This document shows positions 33,561 through 46,400 of a stretch of DNA of 64,000 nucleotides, piece after piece. The notes under the pieces are model-generated. The model made no database searches and had not been told where the DNA came from. It saw nothing but the letters and a program-made list of their open reading frames with translations. This DNA comes from Micropterix aruncella (lineage: Eukaryota; Arthropoda; Insecta; Lepidoptera; Micropterigidae): NCBI GenBank assembly GCA_944548615.1, contig OX155960.1:28273798-28337797 (forward strand), in the 5' to 3' direction. The position numbers were made by a program, and so were the translations under genes. Each line of letters starts with the position of its first letter. Position 1 is the first letter of the stretch.

Positions 33561-34345
33561 GCAGGTGATGAACTTATCCCGTGATACCTCTGACTTGCTT
33601 AGTAGTGATTCCTTGTAAACAATCTAACTCTTTGACAGTTTTAGTCAAAGTCAGTACAGCAAACTAATATTTTTTTTTAATTTGACCCATTTACACAACT
33701 AAAAAAACATCTCGTCAACGAAGTTATTTAGATTTTCCATATCCTGAAAAGTTTGCTTGTTGGCATGTACGAGGTCGCACATATAGAGCGACAATATATA
33801 TGAAGTATATAAAACGCGGCACGAGATCGAGGAGAGAAATCGCAATAAATTCAAAAAGTATCACGCAAGCAATTGGTCCTTCGAGCCGGATCGACGTCAT
33901 GTTTATGTACGTTATTTACGACGTTATAGGCACCTGCGTCAAAATGTCTTCATCTGAGCTTCTTAATTTACGCATTTTTATACGCCTTAGTGCCTTGCGT
34001 GTTTTGGGCCGGCAGCGAACCCGGATATCCCTAAGGACTATTGATCAAGCGAAACGGGCACACGGCGACCACAAAACAAAACGTCTCCATGACTACGCCT
34101 ATCGATTCTCAGCCGTGCGTCGTCGGCTCGGGGCTCAGGGTACGGCACGGACTTGTGGATCCGGCGATTGTCCAAGCGTCGGCACTATGGTTCGCTGGCC
34201 GCGCGGGTCGTTACCGCCGGTGCCTGCGTTCCAATTACTGCAACCGCGCGGTTAATTACCGCACAGATCGCGCTCGACGAAAGTGTATAGAAAGTCGGGG
34301 GAGTATGCGTGCGAGTGGCGCGCTCCATCAGCAGCGGCGGCGGTG
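33561..34345 (+). promoter_or_regulatory. Upstream region and 5' UTR of gene 2
   Basis: Composition changes from AT-rich to GC-rich near 34000, as at other starts in this window. GTCTCCATGACTAC at 34083-34096 matches 13 of 14 positions of the RFX X-box consensus RYYNYYWTRRNRAC. No TATA box was placed. Frames spanning this area show no domain and are taken as untranslated. Confidence 0.35.
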
Positions 34346-34457
34346 ATGACGGCGCAGCTGCAGTCCGGCGATTGCAGCAACAACAGTGCAGCAGAAACGC
34401 CCCCCACCACAATGTCTCTGGTCGAGCAGAAGAAGCAGCAGTGGGCCAAAGAGAGAG
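34346..34457 (+). CDS. Gene 2, coding exon 1
   Basis: ATG at 34346 (context CGGTG|ATGA). An in-frame ATG at 34412 is a possible alternative start. It encodes 37 codons plus one base (MTAQLQSGD...QQWAKER). The donor is GAGAG|GTAATT at 34458, phase 1. Confidence 0.65.
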
Positions 34458-37400
34458 GTAATTACTCCATCACTATCCGTCGATCTATCCAATAAATCCA
34501 TCGCTATCCTTTAAATAAGGCACGGTTTGGTCAACCTGCTCAATCAAGGGGAATTAGTATTGACAATAGCCTACCAATAACCTACCTTCCAATAACTTAT
34601 AACCAGCTGTACGGAAGACCTCCAACTCCTCATCGACAAGGTCACTATATCGTATGATATATGACGAATGTGTGCGTTGGCGTTAACATTACGTCCATAA
34701 GTGAAAACGATGAAATGTTCGTCAACGACATGCTGAAATCCCACCCTCCTTAGGCCACGATAGCGTGGGTAATTATGTGCTCAATGGTTATGGACCAAGT
34801 TATGGTGGTGGCTTTCTCTTGCGCCCTCTGGCATATATCTTCAACTCTCCTCTGAACGCTTCCGTTTGTCCAAATGAGTGGAATGGTGTCTTTCCGATCC
34901 ACAAAACCAGGAGGCAGCGAATTACATGCCTATGGCAATAACTTGTTGTGAAACAGCAGTTGTGAAACTCTTTGAAACTATTCTTCAAACACCCTCGATG
35001 CGCCAGGAGGCCAGCAGGGCGACGTCGCCTACTTTGATTTGAGTAAGGCCTTCGACCGGGTCGATAGTCATAGTCATATTTATACATTTCAAAAAGTATT
35101 AAACTGTGGAAGGTCATACATAAATACTTATTTTAAATCATCTTCATTTTTATAATCATAAGGGAACATATATCTGCTAGTTATAACTATCTACTAGTTA
35201 TAATTATTTTAAACCTTCGCATAATATAATCCCTTAAAAATTAAGATTCGCGAATTCAGATTTTATACACACGTTCATTTAATAGTATATTCATTGAAAG
35301 TATGAATATATTATCTTAGGAATTAGAACATAAAATAATCAATTCAATTATAGTTTTAAGTAATCATCATAGAAATAGTCTTAGGTAGAAGTAGTCGCTG
35401 AAAATATGTAAAATTGTCCAAAAATAAATACATTAACAAGAGAAGATAATTACCGGATTAAACAAAAATTATGACTGTTTGATGTTTTATTAACAATCAA
35501 ATTATTAGCATTTATGAATGTCATTAAAAATGTTACTGATCATTTCAGGTTCTGTATATTTTACATTACCATGAATTCTATTGACTTTTCATTGTTATTG
35601 TATTTATTCCTACACTATCTGTTTATAATTTTCCATTAATTGTGTGGTATTTCTAAAATTTAACATTTCTTCATTATTGCCGATTCGTTTTGCTGCTAGC
35701 CTGCTAGGTCATATATGTTTATATTTTTGGTAGCAGTTTTGCAAGCCACTATTGTTTTCCCTATTACACAAGTCTCGCGGCAGCTGAAGCTTGGTCATTG
35801 AGATTCTCAGACCCTAAGGTGATACAAGATTTTGTCCTACGTTGGTCTATGCGTCTTTACCAAATATGACTCAAGAAAGACTTAAGAAAATAAGGTCAAA
35901 AATTGATATCGCCTTCTCCCTGCTAATCTAATTGTTGCAACAAGTAAATATACGCGACTGCCATTACAAAAAGTGCACTACTGTATTTTTTATATTTATC
36001 CTTATAGATACATATATATTTTCGGAATGTACTCAATCAGACCTTTCATTTGAGACTAAACACGATATATTTATGTTAATTTAGTGACATTTAGACAACT
36101 ATTTACTTGATATTTTGACAATATACCCTATGACAAACGGGATGACCAAACGGTTCCACATACTTCTAAATCGGTTCGAGCGCTTAGAAGTTATAGTGGA
36201 ATAAAGAAACGGAAAACATACATAGATAAACCCTGAATACATTATACTCCTTTTTTGCTAGGCAGTCGTGTAAAAATTACAGTAGTTATCTTCCTAGAAG
36301 ACTGATTCTCAATTTATTATTCCCCACATCAGCCATAATCACCTTACAAAATCTTTGTGGTTACAGTAACATATACTTCAGTGCATTATGCAGCATTCAC
36401 TTAAAATTTTATAAGGTACCTATAACAATCGATTCTCTTTTCCTCTCTCTGACTCATGACGCCATAAAACATCGTCCCACTATCTTCATCTCAATTTAAC
36501 AATAATGATCCTCAGCTTGTGCCATTGTTGGCATGTCCGCTAAATTGGATCTTTTTTGCTGTTGACTGAAGTCATCGACCGCAACCATTGCGCGGAAATA
36601 ACAAAATAACAGAATCCAAGAGTTGTAATGGTATAGGATCAACAATTTAAATTGCTATGTATGGAGTCGTAGATATTTAATTATCGTATGAATGCATCAG
36701 TGCGGACGCGAGCTAGCCACGTTGTGCTGGTCGAGCGGACTAGCAGTAGCAGAGAGACAGTAGTTTGGAGAGGGAGGCGATGGGCACACGGGCCAATCGC
36801 TCCGGTGAAGTTTTGCTCGGATTCAGAGGTGACAGTGTTGTGCATGTGTGTGTTATATTTCGTTAAATTGTCACATCACTCAGTAGCGACCTAAAGTGTT
36901 TAAAAATCGTGATAATTCGTCAAGCAATTCAGGATATAAAATAAAGAGGTAGGTACCTTCCTTTGTATTCTGGCGTCAAGATTCTACAGACCAGAATATT
37001 CTTCTTCATCCTGGATCAAGCATGTATCCAGACGTCAGTTTCGGGTTGGGGGGGGGGGGGGGGGGCATTAATTTAATCGTTTTACTCCCTGCTAAATATT
37101 TATGTAAGTATACAATGAAATACTTTTTTCAAAATCAAATAAAAGTCCCTAAAAGTTCATGTTTTTTACACATATTTTAATGAAATAAGGAATATTAAAA
37201 TCGGAAAGAAAAAGTTACATTTTAATATTTTATTCCATTCAAGACATCATTTTATGTAGATTCAAAATATACTTTATCTATTTAATTAATTAACGTATTT
37301 ACAAAGCATACGTCTCTTGCTAATATGAATAACATTTTTTATTTATTCAGATTAATTAAAAAAATGAACACGGTTGATGGCATATGCATATGTGTATTGC

Positions 37401-40400
37401 TGCCAACTAAGTTCCAGGATTTGTTCCAAGGCAGTGATCTCTCGTTTTTATGTATCTATATTCGCTAGTCACATGATAAGACATTTATAATAGGTACCAT
37501 AATCATTACAAATACGTTATAACTAATAATGACTAATAATCACAATACGAAATAGTCAAAATAGAATACGGAAAATAGATAATCCTGTTAAATAACATAA
37601 ATGGTTAAATAGTATTAAAAACCAAATGAAATAACAAGAAATAATGAAGAAAATATTTTATATTTATATTAGACATTTTATATTAGACATTATCTGGACG
37701 GTTAGAAACTGTCTGGATTTCATAAAAATATTTTAATTACTTTTTCAAAATATTGGAATCGCTTAATTTCTGGGAATATGCATGGAATTGGGCGCCAGAC
37801 CTTTACACAAGAAATATGAATTGAAATAGAATGTCTCTTGTTCTGAATCACGAGAATCTTGTTCTAAATCGACTTTTTCAGTTTGCGTCCTCCTAAAGCT
37901 TATAAGAATGTTGGCTCTTCGCACTTTTCATCGATGAATTACTCACACTTTTTTATACGTTTATTACGCTTTAATAACATTATTATTTATAATCAGACAC
38001 TTACTTAGCCAGGATTTCGCTTTGGGAGGGGTTATGCCTTATAACTCTGAAGGTGGGGAAGGGTCCATCTATTTTGCTTTTTTGCTCTTTCGTCATTGTA
38101 ATTTTACAATATATTTCGACCGGTCGGGCGAGGAGTCCAGGGTGGAGATTACGAGAAACATACGGGCAACAATAACTGGTATAGGTGTCCCCGAGCGAAG
38201 GAAGGGGTGGGAGGGGAAGGGTGCGAAGTCCAGGTTCTTACATAAAGAACGCGCTCACGAGGGGCAGTTGGGTGGTGTCGACTACAACGGGCGAACCCGT
38301 CACCCCAGGCTGGTATAACGATATGTGATCGTTCTTTCAGCCGTGGGATGAACGTAGATGACTTAGAGACGATGCAAATCTACCGTCTACCTAGAGGCCA
38401 ATATGCCCGTTAGAGGCCAACGCCTTACGGGGAGGCGCCGGGAAAGATACCCGGGCAGCCTCGCCCCTTCAATGCCAGCTTTGGGGGAACGACACCCGGG
38501 GTACTTCCCTCATGGTTCAAGCTGCACAAAACCATTCGCCCACGAGGGGCAGACAGTGGGTATGGTAAACAATTACGGGCGATTTCGGACAGGAAGCGGA
38601 CCTCGGGATCACGCTGTCAAAGAGGGGTAGCGTCAAGCGGCGGGGAAGGGGGGGGGGGGGGGGGGGAGGAGCCGCACTGCCTTAAGTTTTCCCGAAAATT
38701 TGTGAAGCGCTGCTGGGTGTCCCCCAGCGCTTCACAAATTTTCGAAGAGCGAAAAAACACACCCTGCGATCAACCAGATCAGGATACCACACAGGCAACT
38801 GGCCAGCGCACGAGCCAATCATATATAGTAGCTTATCCTGCGCGACCGTCAATATAGGACTACATTCTACACCATATAATGTGTTCCACTGTCTGACAAC
38901 CGAGTCCACACAATACGACGGGCCATCGATAAGTCCAACTTCGTGAAGTTTCCTAATGAACTCACCGTGACTATTATCGAGGTGGGTGGTATGGTGGCCA
39001 AACCGCAAGAACTCGCCAGGCTTTTTCCTATCATCGACTGACGGGGAGAAAGTGTAGGTGAGGCGACACATATCCACCTTTAGTGCCAGACGCGCAAACT
39101 CACAGTGAATAAGTCGGGCACAAGTCCCAACTCCAGTAGGCGCCAGGTCGATCGATAGACTAAAAAAGTCCACCGAGCGACCGTCGGTAAGCGAATCCCC
39201 CATGAGGCCCTGCTAACTTTGCGAAGCGCCATGAATAGATCTCGCGATTTAGCTTCTATATCCCTGAGGTGAAACAAGAAGGACAGATACGCCAACAACG
39301 TGACCCGTAATGGACGCTCGTTGGGCATGCACCCGGGCGGCTTTCCATCCGAATCACCGGGCTTCGCATAAGGCGTCCCTTAGGACCAACGCCTAAGTTT
39401 TCTCCGATAATAAGGATTACCCATTAGTTGCCTCCATCCGGTTCCTAATGGTTCCGTGTAGCTTTGTCGGCCAAACTCTATGTCATCTGGCCTGCCAAAC
39501 TGACGGTTCAACTCCTATCTGGTAGCCTCTTCGAAGAGGGGCTTACCCTGTCAGGGCCGCTGTGAGCTTATGCCACAGCTGTAATCCTGCAGTCGGGGGG
39601 CGGTTGGGATCAGAAGATTGTGGATTCGGGGGAATACCTCGGGCGGAACTGGGCGGTTGGTGCACTTTCCGGTTTGCTGAAAAAAACGAAGAAAGCCCAG
39701 CCAGCTAATAACCAGGGGGGTCTGAATACGTATGTTTCTTATGTCAGCGGAGGGTAGTCGTCGACCTGACGTCCTCAACCCTTGGATAGATCCGTTGGCC
39801 ACCTGATTCCGAGTGACCATGGCGGGCTAAGGGTGCTTCGGTCCGCAAAATATTCAAACTGAATAACCGAAGTCAGGTAGAGGCCGTGCAAGCGACGGGG
39901 GAAGGCGGAGAAATCCGGCCAAATCTGGTAGTCAGATGTGAGGTGGTCTACTGGGTGTTTCCCGGTGGCTCACGTAAGGCACTGGCTTCTGACGGGTGAG
40001 TGTCGTAGCTAGATTAGTGGACTGTATTGCCCCTAAGTCTCTACGCTCACTCCAAGTTGTAAGAACGAATACATATCATTAAAACCGCCTAAGTTAACGG
40101 ATTCGCCCGTTGTAGATGACACCTTGAAAGTTGTCTCCACCCAAAAATGAGTTCCAAATGAACGGGAGATACTTTCCTCGACCTCGGTGCCTCTCCTATC
40201 CCCAGCCAGAGAGAGTTTATCGTCGGCATAAATGCTAATGGTGTAGCACTCAGGGAGAAGCAGACCCAAAAGGTCTGCCATCTGCCATTTTCCAAGATAA
40301 CTACCATTATGTTTTGTTATTGCAGCGGAAATGAATGAGTGGTACACCCCATGGGGCCAGCCCAAGCCCCCGGAGAAGGCGCACTTCGTGTCGACCCTGG

Positions 40401-43400
40401 ACCTCCGCGGCCACTCCACCGGCGACGCCTCCTTCAGACAGCGCAGCCCCAGTCTTCCGCCCCTCTCCAAGGAGTTCCGAAGGTCGCGCCAGGAAGGCCC
40501 CAACCGGAACTTGCACAACGGAAAGGGCAGCTTCAAATGCTGCGAGGATGAAGGAGACACTTCGGGATATGCAAGTGACTCCATTCCCAGGTGGCCAGAG
40601 AGGCACGCCAATCCTGGATTCATCGGGGAAATCCATGCTCAAGATTCGGCCGGAAAAAGAAGGTAAATGCCGAAACTTTATATTTAATTGTCCCTGAAAA
40701 AAAATATTTCTAACAAAACCTTCGTAATGATTATTATTATTAAAAAACAGCAACAATAACAAAAAAAAATAAAAAAACATGACTGCCGGTACAAAAGTGA
40801 AAATTTATTAATATTAATATTTATTAGATTAGTATTAATATTTATTATATTATTCGCGCGGAATATCACGTTTTTTTAGAGAATAAAGTTCTTCGTTGAA
40901 ACAATATTCCTTGAAATGGAATTCAATTTACGCAAAATCTATTACGGCCCCATCGACGCGTGATATCTCTGTAAACATCCACCAGTGCTTAAAGACGATT
41001 GCGCATCCTGTGAGTCAGTCGACGGGTCTTGTCCAATGTCCGTGACGCCTTCGCATTGACTCGGCTTTCTGAGTATGGCGTCGCAAGGGATGCGTGCCCT
41101 GCGACAGTTATCTCGTGACGATCGCGCGCCACTCGTGATGCTTTATATAGCCTGGCGCCGACGGCCGCCGCCGCATGCAATCGGTTGCTCTCGGTGCTCA
41201 AACAAATAAAGAAACGGAAAATATACCTACATAAACGAATCCCAAACAAAAAACACTTAATTTTTTGGGCAGCCTTGTAATAAAAATAACTCATCCGCCA
41301 TAAGAAAAATAATTAGACATATTAAGGCTCTTTTTATTATTATTGTCGAAAAAAAAACAAACAATAAGGTAATTAATGTTTTCATGGCTGGCATAGCGTA
41401 CCTAATTAAAAAAACCTGTATAAAATAATGTTGGTTATTAAAAAGTACGTGGTAATAATAGTTAACTAGATTAGATTTAGATGCCTAATAAAAAACCAAT
41501 TTGTGGTGGATTAGTGACCTTTGAACAAAAGTAATTTGAGGGAATTGATTAAAGATTAACCTTATACAGTTAATGTTTTACTAAGGGCTGTACTGTAATC
41601 AAATTGCAACCAATGTTTTAATTACAAAATATTCTATACGAATAGTTAGATAAAGGTCAAAAATTTCATAAGATTAAATATCAATAAAAACGAGCTAAAA
41701 TGATCATATCGATTTTCAGATTCCGATTTTAAAAGTAACATATCCCAGTCAATATTGGATTTACTCAATGCTGTTCGGTTTTTTTTTGATTTTTTTTCGT
41801 TGATTTGAAAAATTTACTTTGAAGAAACGACTGATAAATAAAATTTTGACAAGCGTTGAACGCGCTTCGCCATTTAGCAATAGGTAAGATATCGCGAATA
41901 AACAATATTTGCGAGATTTTACCTACCGCTGGATGGCGCAACGTGTTCGACTCATTTTATACTATTTTTCAAAACATTTCATTTTTCAAAATTTCAAATG
42001 AAAAGTTGTTTCAAATATTATTTTTGTTATTTTACCAAAATTATTTATCAATGGTTGCTTATTTGCTCGTAAGGATTCAACCACTTAATGGTGTCGCTAA
42101 TTAATAACTCATACTGTATACCTAAATATATTATTATGAATTTCACAGGAAAAGCCCTTTTTAAAACCATTTTTTTCGTTTTTCTTCCACGAATTACTCG
42201 CTACATAGGACATACTTGCGGTATAAATATTCATTTACTCGTACACCGTTTTTTGGACGTTTGTCTATTTACCGACATATAATTTATATTAGAATTATTT
42301 GTAGTAAGAACCCTAATTTCACCATCAAGGAAAGTGCTTTTTACCTGTCTTTAGGCCACAAGTATACTTATGAAATTATTTTAAACAAAAAAATCGTGTG
42401 GGTATCATGTTTCTTAATTATGTGTAAAAAATGTTATAATATAAAAATATTAAAAAATGATAAATAATATAGCAGATGAATTACACTTGTTATTACATTC
42501 AATGTATTTCCATTAAAGATTAAACAACAGCGGGGACAGAATGTTGCCCTGCGGTTCTCGACGATAGCTGCAAACCCGTATTTGTATACATATAAGCTCT
42601 AATATGACAAAGTTTCAAGGGAATTTGCAAAACCAGTAACATTCTCCATTAAGGGGGGAGGGGTGGCATGTCTGGCCTAAATTGAGGTTGATGCAGTAGC
42701 TAGGAATCGCGGACGATATTTGAATATCGCTGCATCGACTGTATGTGAAATAATGAGTATTCCAAACAATGTTCTCCGGGGCTGTTCTGCATTTTGAAAG
42801 CACGCGATGTTCCAGAACCTAGACTTCTTTCCCTAGAAAATAACCGTAGTCACCGTAGGGCCTCCCCACCAACAGATATGAACTCATTCCAAATGAAAGG
42901 TTTAGCGTATCAATTTAGCGTGCACTTCATACTGTAAAATTATGTAAATTCGAACTGTAAATGCAGCTATAGTTAATTCAATTAATTTGCAGAGCTAGGA
43001 TATTGCCATATTAGGGCATTATTTGGGGTATATTTTGTCGTTTGTAACGAAGGCCTATAATCAAGAAAATAATTATATAGTCGATTTAGCTTTTCACGGA
43101 AAATATTTTGGTGTTAGTTTATACAGGGTGAGTTTTTTATTAGTGCCAGTCTTAAAGTGGGTGAATCAGTAAGAGCAAATAAACAACTTTTTATTTAAAA
43201 AAAATGAAAAACACACAAAAAAAAGTATTTGAAAATTTGAAAAATCTCATGTTTTAAAAAATAGTATAAAAATAGTTGAGCACATTGTGTTATCTAACGG
43301 TAGGTAAATAGCGCGAATATTGTTTATTCGCGATATCTAACCTATTGCTAGATGGCTCAGCGCTCTCAACGCTTGTCAAACTTTTATTTATCAGTCAAGT

Positions 43401-46400
43401 TTTTCAAGTTTATAAAAAAAAATACATTTTTGTATCAAAAGTTGCTTATTTCATCGTACTGATTCACCTACTACAAGGATGTCACTAATTAAAAACTCAC
43501 CTGTACACGATGGTTCAGCGGCGGCTGTAGAGCAAAGCGTGCGATATTATTATTATTATTTATTATTTTCAAATAGTATTCAAGAGTATTACAGATGAAT
43601 CCAATTCGCCCTTGAATATTAAAGCTAGAGTGTAAGCATTGATTTTATAGTGTAATCAATGGTGTACCTAAGTCTAAAAATAAATGACTTACATAACTAA
43701 ATTAATGCTAACATTGAACACGATTTTTTTTAAATATAAAACTAAATAAAATACAGATTATGATAAACATGAGATAGCAGGGAGTTGCCTTTTTATATAT
43801 GATATATATGATATATCACAATATTCACAATACTTTTTTTAATGAAATATTTTTCTCGGTAACGAATACCTAAACCATAAATAGTTATACTACACTTGTA
43901 TTTTCGACCTCATTTTTAACCCAGGGTTCAAGTTGTACCGTCACTTTTGAAACGCCGAGAATTTCGGCCGAGTTTTGTTTCCCCTCTCATTGTATCTATG
44001 TATTATTGATAATTTGTTGGCTTTTATGATAAAACTACTGTGAATAATAATTTTTGCTTTATGCATTATATGTATTGCAGATTTTCTTCCCACTTTTTGA
44101 TTACGCATTTTCTATATAAATGTAATTATCAGCTGAAATGGCAATAAAAGCAGTGCCATAAATATTTTCCCGAAATGGACCAATATCTCAGTTCTGCAAA
44201 CTAGCCGCCATATTATGAAATTAAAATTGTAGAAAAAATAAAATTATACATTACTTTGAAGAATGGCAACCCTGGGCGACTCGCCGCATCCGAGGCATTT
44301 AAATATTTCTGTGACGTGCTTGAGCTTGAGCACTGTTTACATTTATCAAATATGAAGGCATATTGCTGGATTGACAATAAAATATTTGTATCTTGATAAT
44401 GCTGAATATACTTGCAGGTCTATTTTAATATGTTATTCTCACTTAAATTATATTATCATATTTTGATATTGTATTATATTATAGTAATACTGAATATAAT
44501 TTACAGTCCAGACATTTATCATGATAGTTATGTTTTGAATAATAAAATTATTAGCATTTAATTTTGTGACTCATCCAAGTGTAGAAAAATGTCCCTTGAG
44601 ATCAAAAGGCAAATGTATAAGACAGCCAATAAACCCGCTGTCTTGTATGGATCAGTAAACTACATAGGTACAACAGAAATGCGCATGATACGCTGGTCAG
44701 CGGGTGTCACACTATTAGACAAAATCCGAAATTAGTACTTAATTGTACTAAATTAGTACTAATTAGCTGTTGGTTTTCCTGAAAATAAATAAATAAATTA
44801 ATTAAAAGGGGAAGTTTTAAAGTCGCTCCGATAATTGATAAAGTCAAAGAAAGACGCTTACGGTGGTACGGTCACGTCCAGCGATGCGCAGATTATCACT
44901 TGGTAAAGCTTGCCCTAGACCTGCCAACGACGAAACGTACTCTTGGAAGACCACTCGCCACCTGGTTGACGACGGTTGAAAAAGACCTGAGAGAAGCTCA
45001 ACTTGATGCCGACACAGCACAAGATCGTGCTCAGTCGAGGAGAAGGACAAGGAAGGCCAACCCCAAGTAAATGAGACAGGGTCTAGGAAGAAAAAGAATC
45101 AAGTGTAGGAATGCCTATCTACTGGAGTAGTTCATTGCATTGTATTGGCAATGACCATAGCTCCATCTGATGTGTTCTGGAAATTTTGCATTTTCGTCGT
45201 CAAATAAGTATATGGGTAGATGATTAAAGAGAGATTAGACAAGGTATAATTATTTTTACTCGTTCTAGGGCAAAGCCCTTAGGTGCCCCCAAATCGATTA
45301 TTTATTCATAACAATTTCGGCGACGGCTTCCGTATAAAATAAACCCTGCGGGCGCGTACCTACTAAATTAAACAAATGTCACGGCTGAACTAATAGTAGA
45401 TTGAACTAAACTAGGAATTGCCTTTAATTATTCAAGCATTAAGTCTTGCGTGCCGCAATTTCAGGCATTTGGCGGTTCGCTTTCGGGAACTAAAGAAGTG
45501 TGTGTTTTTTATAGCTACCGAAGCGGGCAACGCGTCGTAGATACAATTCCTACGCGGCAGCAGAACTGGTCGGGAGAGTCGAATAGTTCAGTGGAGGAAG
45601 GTCGACCGAAATGGGGAGATAAGGGAATAGCCGTTGGAAAGCTGTGGGAGCCTCAGGATCCAACAGCAAGGTTACCACAGGTAGGAGACAAATTTATTTT
45701 TGGAGTTTACTCCTTAGGAATCGATTTCATCCCCCAGAAGAAGAAGCCCGGTGCGGAACTTGATGTGTAATAAAATTGAATGCGTTACGTTTAATGTCAG
45801 TAAAGTTCGAAATACCCAACAGGAGAACATAACTTTGAAGAAATTTGCCAGCTTCCGAGCCAATCCATACTAACCATACATTTGTCGAATGGCGAAATGA
45901 GACAGATAGATAACAGCAGATTGCAATGCAGATTGCGGGTCAGAGCTGACACGCACATTTAAAAAAAATATAGTTGTTGCACTTTGCGGTTGCTTCCTCG
46001 TTGCAGGCTGTTGCCTAGGGAGAGGGTTAAGGTTTGTTTCTACTCTTTATTGTGATATTTTTTTAATGGGCGGGTTTATCATCGTACGACAATTTCTTAC
46101 AACAAACACTAATATGAAGTATGTATATGTATGTATGTGTGTGTGTGTACTGTGTCTATAACATGAGAGTAACTGTATGTCTTGTTTTTGCATACGAACG
46201 ACAGAATTGAAATGCGATTCCGGAGGTAGGTTATTCCACATTCTGTATTTTTTCCACATCTGTATTTTTTATTCCACATCTGTATATTTTATTCCACATC
46301 TGTATTTTTTCCGACCCTTTCTACAGTTATTAAACGTTGGTAGGTTGCATTCAATCAACGCTGTCATTTAATCAATCAATCATTTGCCATTTAATCAATC

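Larger units (their letters stand above)
38225..40320 (-). mobile_element. R1-like LINE remnant with family D repeats (copy 4)
   Basis: On the - strand, 40320-40080 contains an RT active-site region (CYTISIYADDKLSLAGD). 39330-38690 contains a frame ending like the C-terminal domain of R1/I-type LINEs (HGEFIRKLHEVGLIDGPSYC). Between and after them are GC-rich blocks shared with other copies: 39440-40015 matches 49140-49750 (family D-b), and 38275-38640 matches the start of D1, D2 and D3. This links the D repeats to a LINE, although the order may reflect nested insertions. Confidence 0.5.

Noticed and set aside
33800..34255. 151-residue ORF upstream of gene 2
   Set aside because: No domain, arginine-rich in a GC-rich patch, and it overlaps a second unrelated frame; better explained as promoter and 5' UTR.
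40033..40623. 196-residue minus-strand ORF over gene 2 exon 2
   Set aside because: Only its 40320-40080 part is LINE RT sequence. The portion over 40326-40623 is antisense to a well-supported coding exon.
45465..45514. Earlier acceptor for gene 2 exon 3
   Set aside because: Using CAG at 45464 would break the phase with exon 2; the acceptor at 45514 restores it.
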